A stretch of DNA of 64,000 nucleotides from DATJKD01 sp963834855. GTDB lineage: Bacteria; Pseudomonadota; Gammaproteobacteria; Steroidobacterales; Steroidobacteraceae. The translations under genes and the position numbers were made by a program. Below are positions 9,473 to 18,301 of the stretch, in pieces. Each line of letters starts with the position of its first letter. Position 1 is the first letter of the stretch. The stretch is from contig CAWIDH010000016.1 of the NCBI GenBank assembly GCA_963834855.1, positions 1 to 64,000 of the forward strand, read 5' to 3'. The notes under the pieces were generated by a model, which was given only the letters and a program-made list of their open reading frames with translations, searched no databases and had not been told where the DNA came from.

Positions 9473-10130
9473 TCAGCGCGCCTTGATGCGAGACGAGGTC
9501 ACCGTCGCAGCCTTGGAGCTGGCCCGGACGTCGAGCCTGAGCACCGGCGCCGTGTCATACAGCCGCACCTCGCAATGCGCCGGAAGCGGCGCGCTCGTAA
9601 CTCGCTGACCGTCGACCAGCGTGCCGTTTCGGCTGCCAAGGTCGCGAATCCACCACAGGCCGTCGACATGACTGACCTCGGCATGCTGGCGGCTGATCAT
9701 CGGGTCGTCGAGATGGATCTCGCAGGCTGCATCGCGGCCGATGCGGAAACTGCCCTGAAGAGTTCTCTCGTGGCTCCGCAGTCCGTCGTGCCATGCGACC
9801 CGCACGTTGCCGTGCGATCCGGATAACACTGTCGTGGTGTCCTTCCGGACGGATGCCGCCGTAGGTTCCTCGGTTTCATCGTCGCGGACGATGCCCCGCG
9901 GCGTGATCTCGTAGGCCCAGGCGAGCACGATCGCGATCGGCAGCCCCAGCCATGCGCACACCACGAACATGCGGGTGGCCCAGGACGGGGCGTCAAACGC
10001 CGGCAGAAGCTGTGCTGCCCCCATCGATGCGCCCCATGCCGTGACCGCATAGACAGTCGCGACCTTGAAGACGCTCCGCCGCCTGGTCTCGCCGGATCAG
10101 TTCCCGTATGCGTGACGCCGACTGCGACAT
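9473..10130 (-). CDS. Membrane-anchored FHA-domain protein, one frameshift
   Basis: The C-terminal FHA domain has GSFRIGRDAACEIHLDD, SRQHAEV and LGSRNGTLVDGQRV, the phosphothreonine-binding loops. The N-terminal part has the two-helix membrane module shared with TPR/adenylate-cyclase-like regulators (LPAFDAPSWATRMFVV, then LGLPIAIVLAWAYEITPRG). The ATG that fits this module is at 10130 (MSQSASRIRELIRR); one extra base near 10085 separates it from the main frame. The FHA domain faces the cytoplasm. With PpkA and PppA nearby it is a plausible second reader of T6SS threonine phosphorylation. It converges on the methyltransferase gene (14 nt between stops). Confidence 0.75.
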
Positions 10131-10365
10131 GGTCGATTCTTGCCCGGAGAAGCCTCGCAACCGTTCAGGAAGTTAGCACAGCACACCTGGCGGGACCGGC
10201 AGACGGCCGGCTTTTGCACCGCACAAGAGCATCGGCGGAGGCACTTGGCGGACCTGCCGGCGACTTCCTGTGCGGACAGCTACAGCGCGCTGCGCTTTCG
10301 CGCAAAGTGTTGATGAATCAGCGTTGTTCCTGCTATTACTGACCGGCCAGCCGAGGATTACAAGA
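10131..10365. other. Divergent intergenic region between the FHA gene and the vgrG operon
   Basis: About 235 nt between two start codons pointing apart. It has lower GC toward the vgrG side (GCGTTGTTCCTGCTATTACT just before 10340). It should hold promoters for both directions. I could not assign -35/-10 boxes with confidence, and I see no gene in it. Confidence 0.4.
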
Positions 10366-10641
10366 ATGGCACGCTCGCGGGTGGTCGATTTCGACTACTA
10401 CCAGTTCCTGCGGATCATGCAGCGCGCCGGCAATGCCGGCCAGCGCATCGACAAGACCGATGCGCGCTGGGCGGATTACGTCCGGCAGCACAACATCAAC
10501 GAGGTGGCGGCGACCGCCATCGCGCGTCAGAAGTTCGAAAAAGTGACGTCGGTCATCATCGCCGAGGGCAGCGATTCCGACGGGCTGTATTTCTATTCGC
10601 GAGACGACGAGGCTTGCCTCAGGCTCGTTGCAACCGAGTAG
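10366..10641 (+). CDS. Small conserved-looking hypothetical protein at the head of the vgrG operon
   Basis: 91 residues, ATG 10366, starting MARSRVVDFDYYQFLRIMQR and ending LYFYSRDDEACLRLVATE. Soluble, mixed charge, no signal peptide and no known motif. Codon use fits the neighbours, with strong GC at third positions. It ends 104 nt before the VgrG start on the same strand. Position directly before vgrG would suit a loading adaptor or regulator, but the sequence shows nothing to support either. Confidence 0.6.
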   Translation: MARSRVVDFDYYQFLRIMQRAGNAGQRIDKTDARWADYVRQHNINEVAATAIARQKFEKVTSVIIAEGSDSDGLYFYSRDDEACLRLVATE

Positions 10642-10745
10642 ACGGCGCAAAATAACGCGCCTCGCCCGCAGGTCGAGCGGGAGGCGCCAAGGTGTCGGAG
10701 CGTCGGGGGGGCCGGCGCATCGCGCACCACTGTAGAGGAAGCCAC

Positions 10746-12749
10746 ATGCCAGAATCCGTTGATAGCAGCGTGGCGGCAACCGATGAGAATCGTGTGCTGC
10801 AATTCAAGAGCCCGTTTGGGGCCGACGTCGTCGCCACGCACGTCTCCGGCTCCGAGCGCCTGAGCCAGCTGTTCCACTTCGACCTGAACCTGCAGAGTGA
10901 AAAGGGAGACCTCTCGGCGGACAAGATCCTCGGTTCTCCGGTCACGATCCTGTTCTACCCGCCCGCGCCGAACAAGCCGCGGGTCTTCCATGGCCATGTC
11001 ACCGAGTTCGCGCAGGTCGGTTACGGGCTGCGGATGCACGAATACCAGGCGACGGTGCGGCCGTGGTTCTGGTTCCTGAGCCGTTCCGCCGACTGTCGGG
11101 TCTACGAGGACCAGACGGTCGAGGACATTTTCCGCACGGTGGCGAAGGAGCATGGGTTCTCCGACTTCCGGTTCAACCTGTCGGGGAAGCCGCCGAAACG
11201 GGAATATTGCGTGCAGTACCGCGAGACGGCGTTCAATTTTCTGAGCCGGCTGCTCGAGGACGAAGGCATTTACTATTATTTCGAGCACACCGACTCGAAG
11301 CACACGATGGTCCTGGTCGACAAGTCAACCGCGCACGAGGCGGTTCCGGGCTACGAATCGGTGCCGTACTTTCCACCATCGTCGAACCAGGCGCGGCGTG
11401 AGCGGGACCACCTCTGGTCCTGGACCTGGCAGGCCGCGGTTCAGTCGGGGAAGTACGCAACGTCGGACTTCGATTTCCTCAAGCCAACAGGGTCATTGCG
11501 CGCGGAGGTGGACATAGCGCGGCGCCACGCTCAGGCGAAGCACGCGATCTTCGACTACCCGGCCGAATTGCAGCAGATGTCCACGGTGGAATCGAAGCGC
11601 ATCGCCGGGCTGCGCCTGGAGGAGCTGCAGTCGGCGCACTGGACTGCCCGCGGCCAGGGGAATGCCGCGCATCTTGCGCCCGGGGCACGGTTCAAGCTGA
11701 CGGACCACCCCGGTGGCTCGACGTTCAACATCGACTACCTGATCGTCGGCGCGAGCTACACGCTGTCAGCGAACGCATACGAGACCGGGGATACCGGTGA
11801 CGCGGACTTCGGACTCTCGATCGAAGCGATCGACCTCAAGCAGCAGTTCCGCCCGCCGCGAACGACGCCCAAGCCGCTGATCCAGGGCGCGCAGACCGCG
11901 ATCGTGGTCTCCGACAGCAAGGACAATCCGAAAAACGCGGAGATCCCCGTCGACAAGTACGGCCGGGTCCGGGTCAAGTTCCACTGGGACAGCAAGGTCA
12001 AGCGTTCCTGCTGGGTGCGGGTTGCGCAAATCTGGTCGGGGCAGGGCTGGGGGGCGCAGTTCCTGCCGCGGACCGATCAGGAGGTGATCGTCAGCTTCCT
12101 CGAGGGCGACCCCGATCGGCCCATCATCACGGGCAGCGTCTACAACGGCAGTCATTCGCCACCCTACACGCTGCCCGACAAGGCGACTCAGAGCGGCATC
12201 AAGAGCCGCAGCAGCAAGCAAGGAGCTGCCGCTAATTCCAACGAGATCCGCTTCGAGGACGAGAAAGGCAAGGAGGAGTTCTACCTGCACGCCGAGAAGG
12301 ACCTCAAGGTCAACGTCGAAAACGACGGAACCTGGACGGTCGGGCTCGACAACGACCAGCCCGCCAAGAGCAAGAAAGGCGCCGCCAAGTTCGTCGTCGG
12401 CAAGACCTATCATCTCGATGCGGGCGACGAGATCACGCTCGAGACCGGCCAGTCCAAGATGGTCATGAAGAAGGACGGTTCGATCACCATCAACTGCAAG
12501 ACCATGCTGATCGACGCGACCGACAAGATCGACTTCAAGGCGAACAGCGCGATCAACGCGAAGTCGAACAAGGACGTCAAGATCGAGGGGACCGTCTCGG
12601 TGGGCGTCAAGGGCCTGCAGGTCGCGATCGAGGGGACGACCAAGGCCGAGTTGAAGAGCAGCGTGCAGACCAAGGTCGAAGGTACGATGGTCGACGTGTC
12701 GGCAAACGGCATCGCGTCGCTCAAGGGCTCTTTGGTCAAGATCAACTGA
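10746..12749 (+). CDS. vgrG: T6SS spike protein VgrG (TssI)
   Basis: 667 residues; ATG 10746 follows GAGGAAG. The N-terminal gp27-like region has the hallmark GSERLSQLFHFDLNL and VQYRETAFNFLSRLLEDEGI. The gp5-like OB fold (about residues 400-475) has PVDKYGRVRVKFHWD, CWVRVAQIWSGQGWGAQFLP and GDPDRPIITGSVYN. After it comes the DUF2345-like part with NSNEIRFEDEKGKEEFYLHA and an alternating-strand tail rich in K and V (DKIDFKANSAINAKSNKDVK) that forms the needle. There is no added effector domain after the needle. It forms a trimeric puncturing tip under PAAR and is first of the long T6SS operon. Confidence 0.97.
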   Translation: MPESVDSSVAATDENRVLQFKSPFGADVVATHVSGSERLSQLFHFDLNLQSEKGDLSADKILGSPVTILFYPPAPNKPRVFHGHVTEFAQVGYGLRMHEYQATVRPWFWFLSRSADCRVYEDQTVEDIFRTVAKEHGFSDFRFNLSGKPPKREYCVQYRETAFNFLSRLLEDEGIYYYFEHTDSKHTMVLVDKSTAHEAVPGYESVPYFPPSSNQARRERDHLWSWTWQAAVQSGKYATSDFDFLKPTGSLRAEVDIARRHAQAKHAIFDYPAELQQMSTVESKRIAGLRLEELQSAHWTARGQGNAAHLAPGARFKLTDHPGGSTFNIDYLIVGASYTLSANAYETGDTGDADFGLSIEAIDLKQQFRPPRTTPKPLIQGAQTAIVVSDSKDNPKNAEIPVDKYGRVRVKFHWDSKVKRSCWVRVAQIWSGQGWGAQFLPRTDQEVIVSFLEGDPDRPIITGSVYNGSHSPPYTLPDKATQSGIKSRSSKQGAAANSNEIRFEDEKGKEEFYLHAEKDLKVNVENDGTWTVGLDNDQPAKSKKGAAKFVVGKTYHLDAGDEITLETGQSKMVMKKDGSITINCKTMLIDATDKIDFKANSAINAKSNKDVKIEGTVSVGVKGLQVAIEGTTKAELKSSVQTKVEGTMVDVSANGIASLKGSLVKIN

Positions 12750-12760
12750 GGTCCTACGCA

Positions 12761-13330
12761 ATGCTCAAGGCCCTCGAAGCCGATTCGGGCGTCGCCTCGA
12801 CGATGCTGAGCCCGATGGAGCGGCTCGGTGACGAAGCGCGGCGGCGGATCGACGGTCTGATCAGCGTGCGCGCTTACCTCGACTCGCTGCGCCGCGACGG
12901 GCTGCTGAACGATGCGGTCGACGTGCTGACTTACCTCTTGCCGAGGCAATACGCGATCGCGTGGGGCTGCGAGTGCTGGCAGGCAGCGCAGACCGAGGGC
13001 ACGGCGGATCCGGTGGAGATGAGCGCGCTGGCGGCTGCGCAGCGCTGGCTCAAGGATCCGAGCGAGGAACACCGCCGCGCTGCGCTGCAGCTCGCCGACC
13101 GGCTCGGGTTCAAGACGGCGGGCGCGTGGCTGGCTGCGGCAGCGGGTTGGAGCGGGGGAACGATGCTGCCGTCCGGCGAGTACGAAGTGCCACCGCCGCC
13201 CGGGCTGTCCGGGAACGCCGTAGCCGCGGCGCTAAAGCTGACCGCTGCCGCGCATCCGGCGCGTTACGACGAGCAGCTCGCGCAGTTCGTCGACCGGGCG
13301 CTCGCGACATTCGCCCCGGGACCGACATGA
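12761..13330 (+). CDS. DUF6931-like T6SS accessory protein
   Basis: 189 residues, 11 nt after vgrG, soluble and largely helical. Features are the segment YLDSLRRDGLLNDAVDVLTYLLPRQYAIAWGC split over residues 33-64, the phrase WGCECWQAA, and WLKDPSEEHRRAAL, with a short proline run (PPPPG) before the last helices. Small proteins of this kind sit between vgrG and PAAR genes and are thought to help spike or effector loading. The DUF6931 label is from memory of the family pattern; no function is shown by the sequence. It is cotranscribed with vgrG and PAAR. Confidence 0.6.
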   Translation: MLKALEADSGVASTMLSPMERLGDEARRRIDGLISVRAYLDSLRRDGLLNDAVDVLTYLLPRQYAIAWGCECWQAAQTEGTADPVEMSALAAAQRWLKDPSEEHRRAALQLADRLGFKTAGAWLAAAAGWSGGTMLPSGEYEVPPPPGLSGNAVAAALKLTAAAHPARYDEQLAQFVDRALATFAPGPT

Positions 13331-13343
13331 CAGGAGACCGACC

Positions 13344-13643
13344 GTGAAACCCGCCGCCCGCATCACGGACATGCACACCTGCCCGATGGTGACGCCGGGA
13401 CTGCCGCCCATCCCGCACGTCGGCGGACCGATCGTCTCACCCGGCGGCCCTACCGTGCTGATCGGCAACCTGCCGTCCGCCACCGTCACCTCGCAGTGCG
13501 TCTGTGTCGGACCCCCGGACGTCATCGTGCTGGGGTCGATGACCGTGTTGATCTCCAACAAGCCGGCGGCCCGGATGGGCGACCTGACCGCGCACGGCGG
13601 GACGATCATCCTCGGCTGCCCGACAGTCCTGATCGGAGGGTGA
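13344..13643 (+). CDS. PAAR-repeat spike-tip protein
   Basis: 99 residues. It caps the VgrG trimer and sharpens the T6SS spike. It starts KPAARITDMHTCPMVTPG and shows the repeated PAAR pattern: PHVGGPIVSPGGPTVLIGN, then PDVIVLGSMTVLISNKPAAR, then LTAHGGTIILGCPTVLIGG. His and Cys residues that can bind the tip metal are present (DMHTC, TAHGG, LGC). A stand-alone short form with no C-terminal toxin. It lies 13 nt after the DUF6931-like gene and 23 nt before the FHA gene. Confidence 0.95.
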   Translation: MKPAARITDMHTCPMVTPGLPPIPHVGGPIVSPGGPTVLIGNLPSATVTSQCVCVGPPDVIVLGSMTVLISNKPAARMGDLTAHGGTIILGCPTVLIGG

Positions 13644-13666
13644 CGGCTCGGGCCCTCGCATAACGG

Positions 13667-15035
13667 ATGTTCCTGATCCTCGAAGTGACCGGCCGTGAAG
13701 CCGCCGCGCTTGGTGCCGCCAGTCGCGCGATCTTCACGACCGCGGGCGGTTCGATCGGGCGCCGGGCCGGGAACGACTGGGTGCTGCCGGACCCGCACGT
13801 GTCCGGACGCCACGCGCGTGTGCGGGCCATAGGCGGCACTTTCTTTCTGGAAGACAACGACAGCGGCAACGGCGTCGTCGTCAACGGGAACCGCCTGCAC
13901 CCTAACGAGCCGTTCCCGCTGAAGGACGGCGACAAGGTGTTCATCGATCCGTTCGAGATCGCGGTGCTGGTATCGATGACCAAGCCCGGTGCCGCGACCG
14001 AGATACTCCGCGGCCAGTCCGGGCCGCCCGCACGGCCCGCGGCACCTGGCGGCGGTGCCCCTGCGGCCGGGCCACTCCACGTACCGATGGCCGAGCCCAT
14101 CGGACTCGGCGACATCGTCCCGGAGGCGGGCGGCGTGATCCCGAGCGACTTCAATCCGCTGCTGGATCCCGTGCCTGCAGCGCCGTCGGCTGGACCGAGT
14201 GCCGCAAGCCTGCAGGGTCGGCCCGTGATCCACGACGCATTTGCGCCGCCGCCTCCTGTGCAGCCGCCGATGGCACCCCCCGCGATCCCTGCAACGGGAG
14301 GGATCCCCACCAACTGGGATGTCGAGGAGCCTCCGCCAGCTGCGCATGTGCAGCCGCCGATGGTTCCGCGACCTGCCAGCTCCGCCCGCGGCGTACGTGC
14401 CACCGCCGGTCGCTCCGTCGGCTCCGCCGGCGTTCGCCGCTCCCGGCAGCGCTGACTTCGCCAGTCTGCTGCGCGGTGCCGGCGTGCCCGCCGAGGCGCT
14501 CTCGCCCGAGGTGATGAACGAGTTTGGACAGGTGCTGCGCTCGGTCATCGAGGGATTGATGGAAGTACTGCGCGCCCGCAGTGAGATCCGAAACGAGTTC
14601 CGGCTGCCGCAGACGACCTTCAAGACCCGCGACAACAATCCGCTCAAGATGGCGGTCAACGCCGAGGACGCGATTCACAACCTGCTGCTGAAGCGCAACC
14701 CCGCGTATCTAGGCACGACGGCGGCCTTCGATGACGCGTTCAAGGACGTTCGTCACCATCAGCTGGCCATGCTCGCCGGCATGCGCGCGGCCTACGAGTT
14801 CATGCTGCAGCGCTTCGATCCGCGGTCGCTCAAGGCGCAGTTTGATGCCAAGCCGGGCCGTCGTTCGCTGGGCTTCGGCGCGCAGGGGCGGTACTGGGAA
14901 GCGTTCGAGGAGTATTACAAGGAAGCGACGGCCGACGCGGACGACTGCTTTCGCCGGATGTTCGGCGATCAGTTCGCGCGCGCCTACGAGGAACAGATCC
15001 AGCGGCTGCGCTCGGGGCGCGGCGAAAGGGGTTGA
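13667..15035 (+). CDS. tagH: T6SS FHA-domain protein TagH/Fha, one frameshift
   Basis: About 456 residues. The N-terminal FHA domain shows GGSIGRRAGNDWVLPDPHVS, SGRHARV and DNDSGNGVVVNGNRL. A long Pro/Ala linker follows (residues about 110-250, with PPPPVQPPMAPP). The C-terminal domain has DNNPLKMAVNAEDAIHNLL and NPAYLGTTAAFDDAFKDV, the conserved C-terminal part of T6SS FHA proteins. A one-base shift near 14375 in the proline-rich linker separates the two halves. It binds phosphothreonine produced by PpkA and promotes T6SS assembly. Its stop abuts the tssJ start (15036). Confidence 0.92.
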
Positions 15036-15554
15036 ATGATGTCGCCGAGCCCGATGCAGCGTGAACGGTCACGCATTTCCGTCGCGGCCTTCGCGTTTGC
15101 GGCGACGGCGCTGCTCGCGGCATGCGCCAAGCCGCCGGTGATCGAGCCACCGCCGCCGCCCGTGACCGTTGCGGTCGACCTGGCGGCGTCGGCAGAGGTC
15201 AACCCGGATCCGAATGGCCGCGCCTCGCCGATTACCGTACGGGTGCATCAGCTCGCCGATGCCGGCGAGTTCGGCAAGGCCGACTTCTTCGCGCTCTGGC
15301 AACACGACGCCGCGACGCTGGGTGCCGCAGCGCTCGGCCGTCACGAAGTCCAGCTCGCCCCCGGCGCGAGTGGCAGCGTGACCTTCAAGCTGGCTCCTGC
15401 GATGCAGTCGGTCGGCGTCGTCGCGGCCTATCGCGACTTTCGCAAGGCAACCTGGCGAGTCAACGTACCCGTACCGGCGCAGCCCGCACCGGGATCGACC
15501 ATCAGGCTCGCAGTCAGCGTCACAGCCGACGCCGTGACTGCGCAGTGGCAATGA
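15036..15554 (+). CDS. tssJ: T6SS outer-membrane lipoprotein TssJ
   Basis: 172 residues. A lipoprotein signal with lipobox LLAAC is at about residues 27-31, followed by a proline-rich stretch and a beta-sandwich: SPITVRVHQLADAGEFGKAD, FFALWQHDAATLG, HEVQLAPGASGSVTF and VVAAYRDFRKATWRV. This is the usual length and motif order for TssJ. It anchors the TssL/TssM membrane complex to the outer membrane by contacting TssM. ATG 15036 directly follows the fha stop, with GAAAGGGG as ribosome site; ATG 15039 is an alternative. Confidence 0.95.
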   Translation: MMSPSPMQRERSRISVAAFAFAATALLAACAKPPVIEPPPPPVTVAVDLAASAEVNPDPNGRASPITVRVHQLADAGEFGKADFFALWQHDAATLGAAALGRHEVQLAPGASGSVTFKLAPAMQSVGVVAAYRDFRKATWRVNVPVPAQPAPGSTIRLAVSVTADAVTAQWQ

Positions 15555-15579
15555 CGCAGAGCGTCCGGAGAACCACGGG

Positions 15580-16914
15580 ATGACGATCAACAACCGGGTC
15601 GTATGGCGTGAAGGCCTGTTCCTGCGCCCGCAGCACTTCCAGCAGCAGGAACGCGCCATCGAGCGCCAGCTCGAGATCCGGGCGTCATCGCTGCACGCCT
15701 GGGGCTGGGGCTTTACGGAGCTCGAGCTGGAGCGCGACCTGCTCGCGACCGGCCGGGTTGCCGTGCGTCGTGCGCGTGGCGTGCTGCCCGACGGCACGCC
15801 GTTCAGCATGCCAGACGACGATCCGGTTCCGCCGGCGCTCGAGGTCACCGGCGCGACTCGCGATCGCACGGTGTTCCTCGCGTTGCCGCTGCGTCGTGCG
15901 GGAGCGCTCGACGTCGCGCGGCCCGACCGGCCACGGGAAGTCACGCGTCATTCAAGCGGGGAGATCGAGGTCCGTGACAACACCGGCGGCAACGAGGAGC
16001 CCGCCGTGATGGAAGTCGCGGCGATCCGCGCGCAGCTGCTCATAGAGGGTGATCCGCTGGACGAGTACGCCTGCATCCCGCTCGCGCGCATCGTCGAATG
16101 CCGCGCGGACCGCCAGGTCGTGCTGGACGAGCGGTTCATCCCCACCGTCATGCGGTCCGCCACCGCATCGGTGCTGGCTTCGTTCCTCCGCGAGCTGCAG
16201 GGGCTGCTGCACCAGCGGGGCGAGGCGCTCGGAGGTCGCGTGACGGCGAGCGGGCGCAGTGCGAGCGCCGAAGTCGCCGACTACCTGATGCTGCAGGCGA
16301 TCAACCGCTACGAGCCGGTGGCGACCCACCTGGCGGCGAACGGCTCGGTGCACCCCGAGGAGCTGTTCCGGTTTGCGGCGGGACTCGCCGGCGAACTCGC
16401 GACGTACACGTTGCCGGCCAAGCGCCCCAGTCCACTCGAGCCATACCGGCACGAGGACCTGCGCGCGACGTTCGAGCCGGTGTTCGTGGCGGTGCGCAGC
16501 GTACTGGCCGCCGTGCTCGAGCAGAACGCGGTGTCGATCCCACTCGAGGCGAAACGCTTCGGCATCCGCGTTGGCGTCGTCGCGGACAAGACACTGTACG
16601 ACAGCGCGGTGTTCGTGCTCGCCGCCCGGGCGGACCTGCCGGTCGAGGAGTTCCGCCGTTCGTTCGTTCCGCAGGTAAAGGTCGGACCGGTCGAACGCAT
16701 CGCGAATCTCGTCAACCTGGGGCTGCCTGGCGTGCCGCTGCGGGGCCTGCCGGCGCCGCCTCGACAGGTCCCGTATCACGCGGGCTACCAGTACTTCGAG
16801 GTCGAATCGGGCGGCGAGCTCTGGAAGCAGTTGCGCGCTGCCGGCGGCGTCGCGGTGCATGTTGCGGGTGAATTCCCGGGGCTGCAGTTGGAACTGTGGG
16901 CAATTCGCGGATAG
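15580..16914 (+). CDS. tssK: T6SS baseplate protein TssK
   Basis: 444 residues, intact. The signature is at the N-terminus: RVVWREGLFLRPQHFQQQER. Further typical blocks are VADYLMLQAINRYEPVATHL, HPEELFRFAAGLAGELATY and the C-terminal RIANLVNLGLPGVPLRGLP with YHAGYQYFEVESGGELWKQL. TssK links the baseplate wedges (TssE/F/G) to the TssL/M membrane complex through its C-terminal head. Lies 25 nt after tssJ and 4 nt before tssL. Confidence 0.97.
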   Translation: MTINNRVVWREGLFLRPQHFQQQERAIERQLEIRASSLHAWGWGFTELELERDLLATGRVAVRRARGVLPDGTPFSMPDDDPVPPALEVTGATRDRTVFLALPLRRAGALDVARPDRPREVTRHSSGEIEVRDNTGGNEEPAVMEVAAIRAQLLIEGDPLDEYACIPLARIVECRADRQVVLDERFIPTVMRSATASVLASFLRELQGLLHQRGEALGGRVTASGRSASAEVADYLMLQAINRYEPVATHLAANGSVHPEELFRFAAGLAGELATYTLPAKRPSPLEPYRHEDLRATFEPVFVAVRSVLAAVLEQNAVSIPLEAKRFGIRVGVVADKTLYDSAVFVLAARADLPVEEFRRSFVPQVKVGPVERIANLVNLGLPGVPLRGLPAPPRQVPYHAGYQYFEVESGGELWKQLRAAGGVAVHVAGEFPGLQLELWAIRG

Positions 16915-16918
16915 CACG

Positions 16919-18301
16919 ATGGCCAACCAGCACGGCGATGGTTCCGGTTCCGGCGACCGCACGATCCTGAAGCCCCGGCCGGGTGCGGGCCGCGGCGCGC
17001 AGCCGCCGGCCCAGGTCCCGGCTCCGCCCCCGGCGCCGGCGGCCGAGCTGCCGGGCGCGTCACAGGCATCGGCCCCGCCTGCGCCGCCGCCACCTCCGCC
17101 GGGTGCACCGCGGGGGCTGATTCCGATGTCCGCAGCCGACGCCGCGGCCGGCCTCGATCCGCTCGTCGCGGCGGCGGCACCGGTGCTGGCGATGGCCGGC
17201 CGGCTGCGTCACGCGCGTGACGGTCCGGATGCGGCGACGCTCCGCCGCCAGCTCGTCGCGGACGTGCGCAGCTTCGAAGAACGCGCGAAGGCCGCAGGTG
17301 TCGCCGTCGACCAGATTGCAGCGGCGCGGTATGCGCTGTGCGCGACGATCGACGAGGCCGTGCTCAGCACGCCGTGGGGTGCACGTGGCGACTGGGGCAC
17401 GCAACCCCTCCTGTCGATCTTTCATCGCGAAACCTGGGGCGGGGAGAAATTCTTCCAGCTGCTCGACCGTACGCGTGCCGATCCGCGCACCTATGCCGGT
17501 CTTCTGGAGCTGCTGTACACGTGCGTCAGCCTGGGTTTCACCGGCAAGTACGCCCTCGATCCGCAGGGCCCGATGCAGCGCGACCGACTGCAGCACGAGC
17601 TCTTCGAGCAGATGCGCAGCCTGCGCAGCACGCCACCGCCGGCGCTTTCGCCGCGCTGGCAGGGCGTGCGCGAACGTCGCAACCCGCTGCTGCGCTACGT
17701 GCCGCTGTGGGTCGTGGCCGCCGCGGCCGTCGCGCTGCTGGCCGGCAGCTATATGTATTTCCGCATCCGGCTCGGACGGTCCGCCGAGCCGGTGTTGACT
17801 GCCCTGTCGCAGGTCGGCATGCAGGATCTGACCGCGCCGGCTTCCGCGATTCCGCCGCCCGTGACGCTGAAGCAGCTGCTCGCCGATCTCGAGCAGCAGG
17901 GCGCGCTGGCCGTCGAGGACCAAGGTGCGCGCAGCATCGTGACGCTGTCGGGTGGCGACCTGTTCGCACCCGGCAGCGCCACCATCAACCCGCGGTTCGA
18001 TGCGATCCTCGACCGCATCGGCGCGGCGCTCGAGGAGCTGCCCGGACCGGTGCTCGTCATCGGCCATTCGGACAGTCAGCCGATACGCTCGTTTCGCTAT
18101 CAGAACAATTTCGAGTTGTCCTCCGATCGTGCGCTTGCCGTGCTGCGTCGGCTCGAGACGCGCCTGAGCGCCCCGGCGCGGCTGCAGGCCAATGGCGTCG
18201 GGTCGACGCAACCCCGATACAGCCCGCCCGACACAGCCGAGAACCGCGCGAAGAATCGTCGCGTCGAGATCGTGCATGTCGCCGCCGGGGACGTGTCATG
18301 A
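16919..18301 (+). CDS. tssL: T6SS inner-membrane protein TssL with C-terminal OmpA-like domain
   Basis: 460 residues from ATG 16919. A Pro-rich N-terminus (PAQVPAPPPAPAAEL) precedes the cytoplasmic hook domain (ARYALCATIDEAVLSTPWGA, IFHRETWGGEKFFQLLDRT, FTGKYALDPQG). One membrane helix is at about residues 260-280 (VPLWVVAAAAVALLAGSYMY). The periplasmic OmpA-like peptidoglycan-binding domain has VLVIGHSDSQPIRS and NRAKNRRVEIV. It is therefore the extended TssL form that can hold the cell wall itself. Its stop overlaps the tssM start (ATGA). Confidence 0.96.
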   Translation: MANQHGDGSGSGDRTILKPRPGAGRGAQPPAQVPAPPPAPAAELPGASQASAPPAPPPPPPGAPRGLIPMSAADAAAGLDPLVAAAAPVLAMAGRLRHARDGPDAATLRRQLVADVRSFEERAKAAGVAVDQIAAARYALCATIDEAVLSTPWGARGDWGTQPLLSIFHRETWGGEKFFQLLDRTRADPRTYAGLLELLYTCVSLGFTGKYALDPQGPMQRDRLQHELFEQMRSLRSTPPPALSPRWQGVRERRNPLLRYVPLWVVAAAAVALLAGSYMYFRIRLGRSAEPVLTALSQVGMQDLTAPASAIPPPVTLKQLLADLEQQGALAVEDQGARSIVTLSGGDLFAPGSATINPRFDAILDRIGAALEELPGPVLVIGHSDSQPIRSFRYQNNFELSSDRALAVLRRLETRLSAPARLQANGVGSTQPRYSPPDTAENRAKNRRVEIVHVAAGDVS

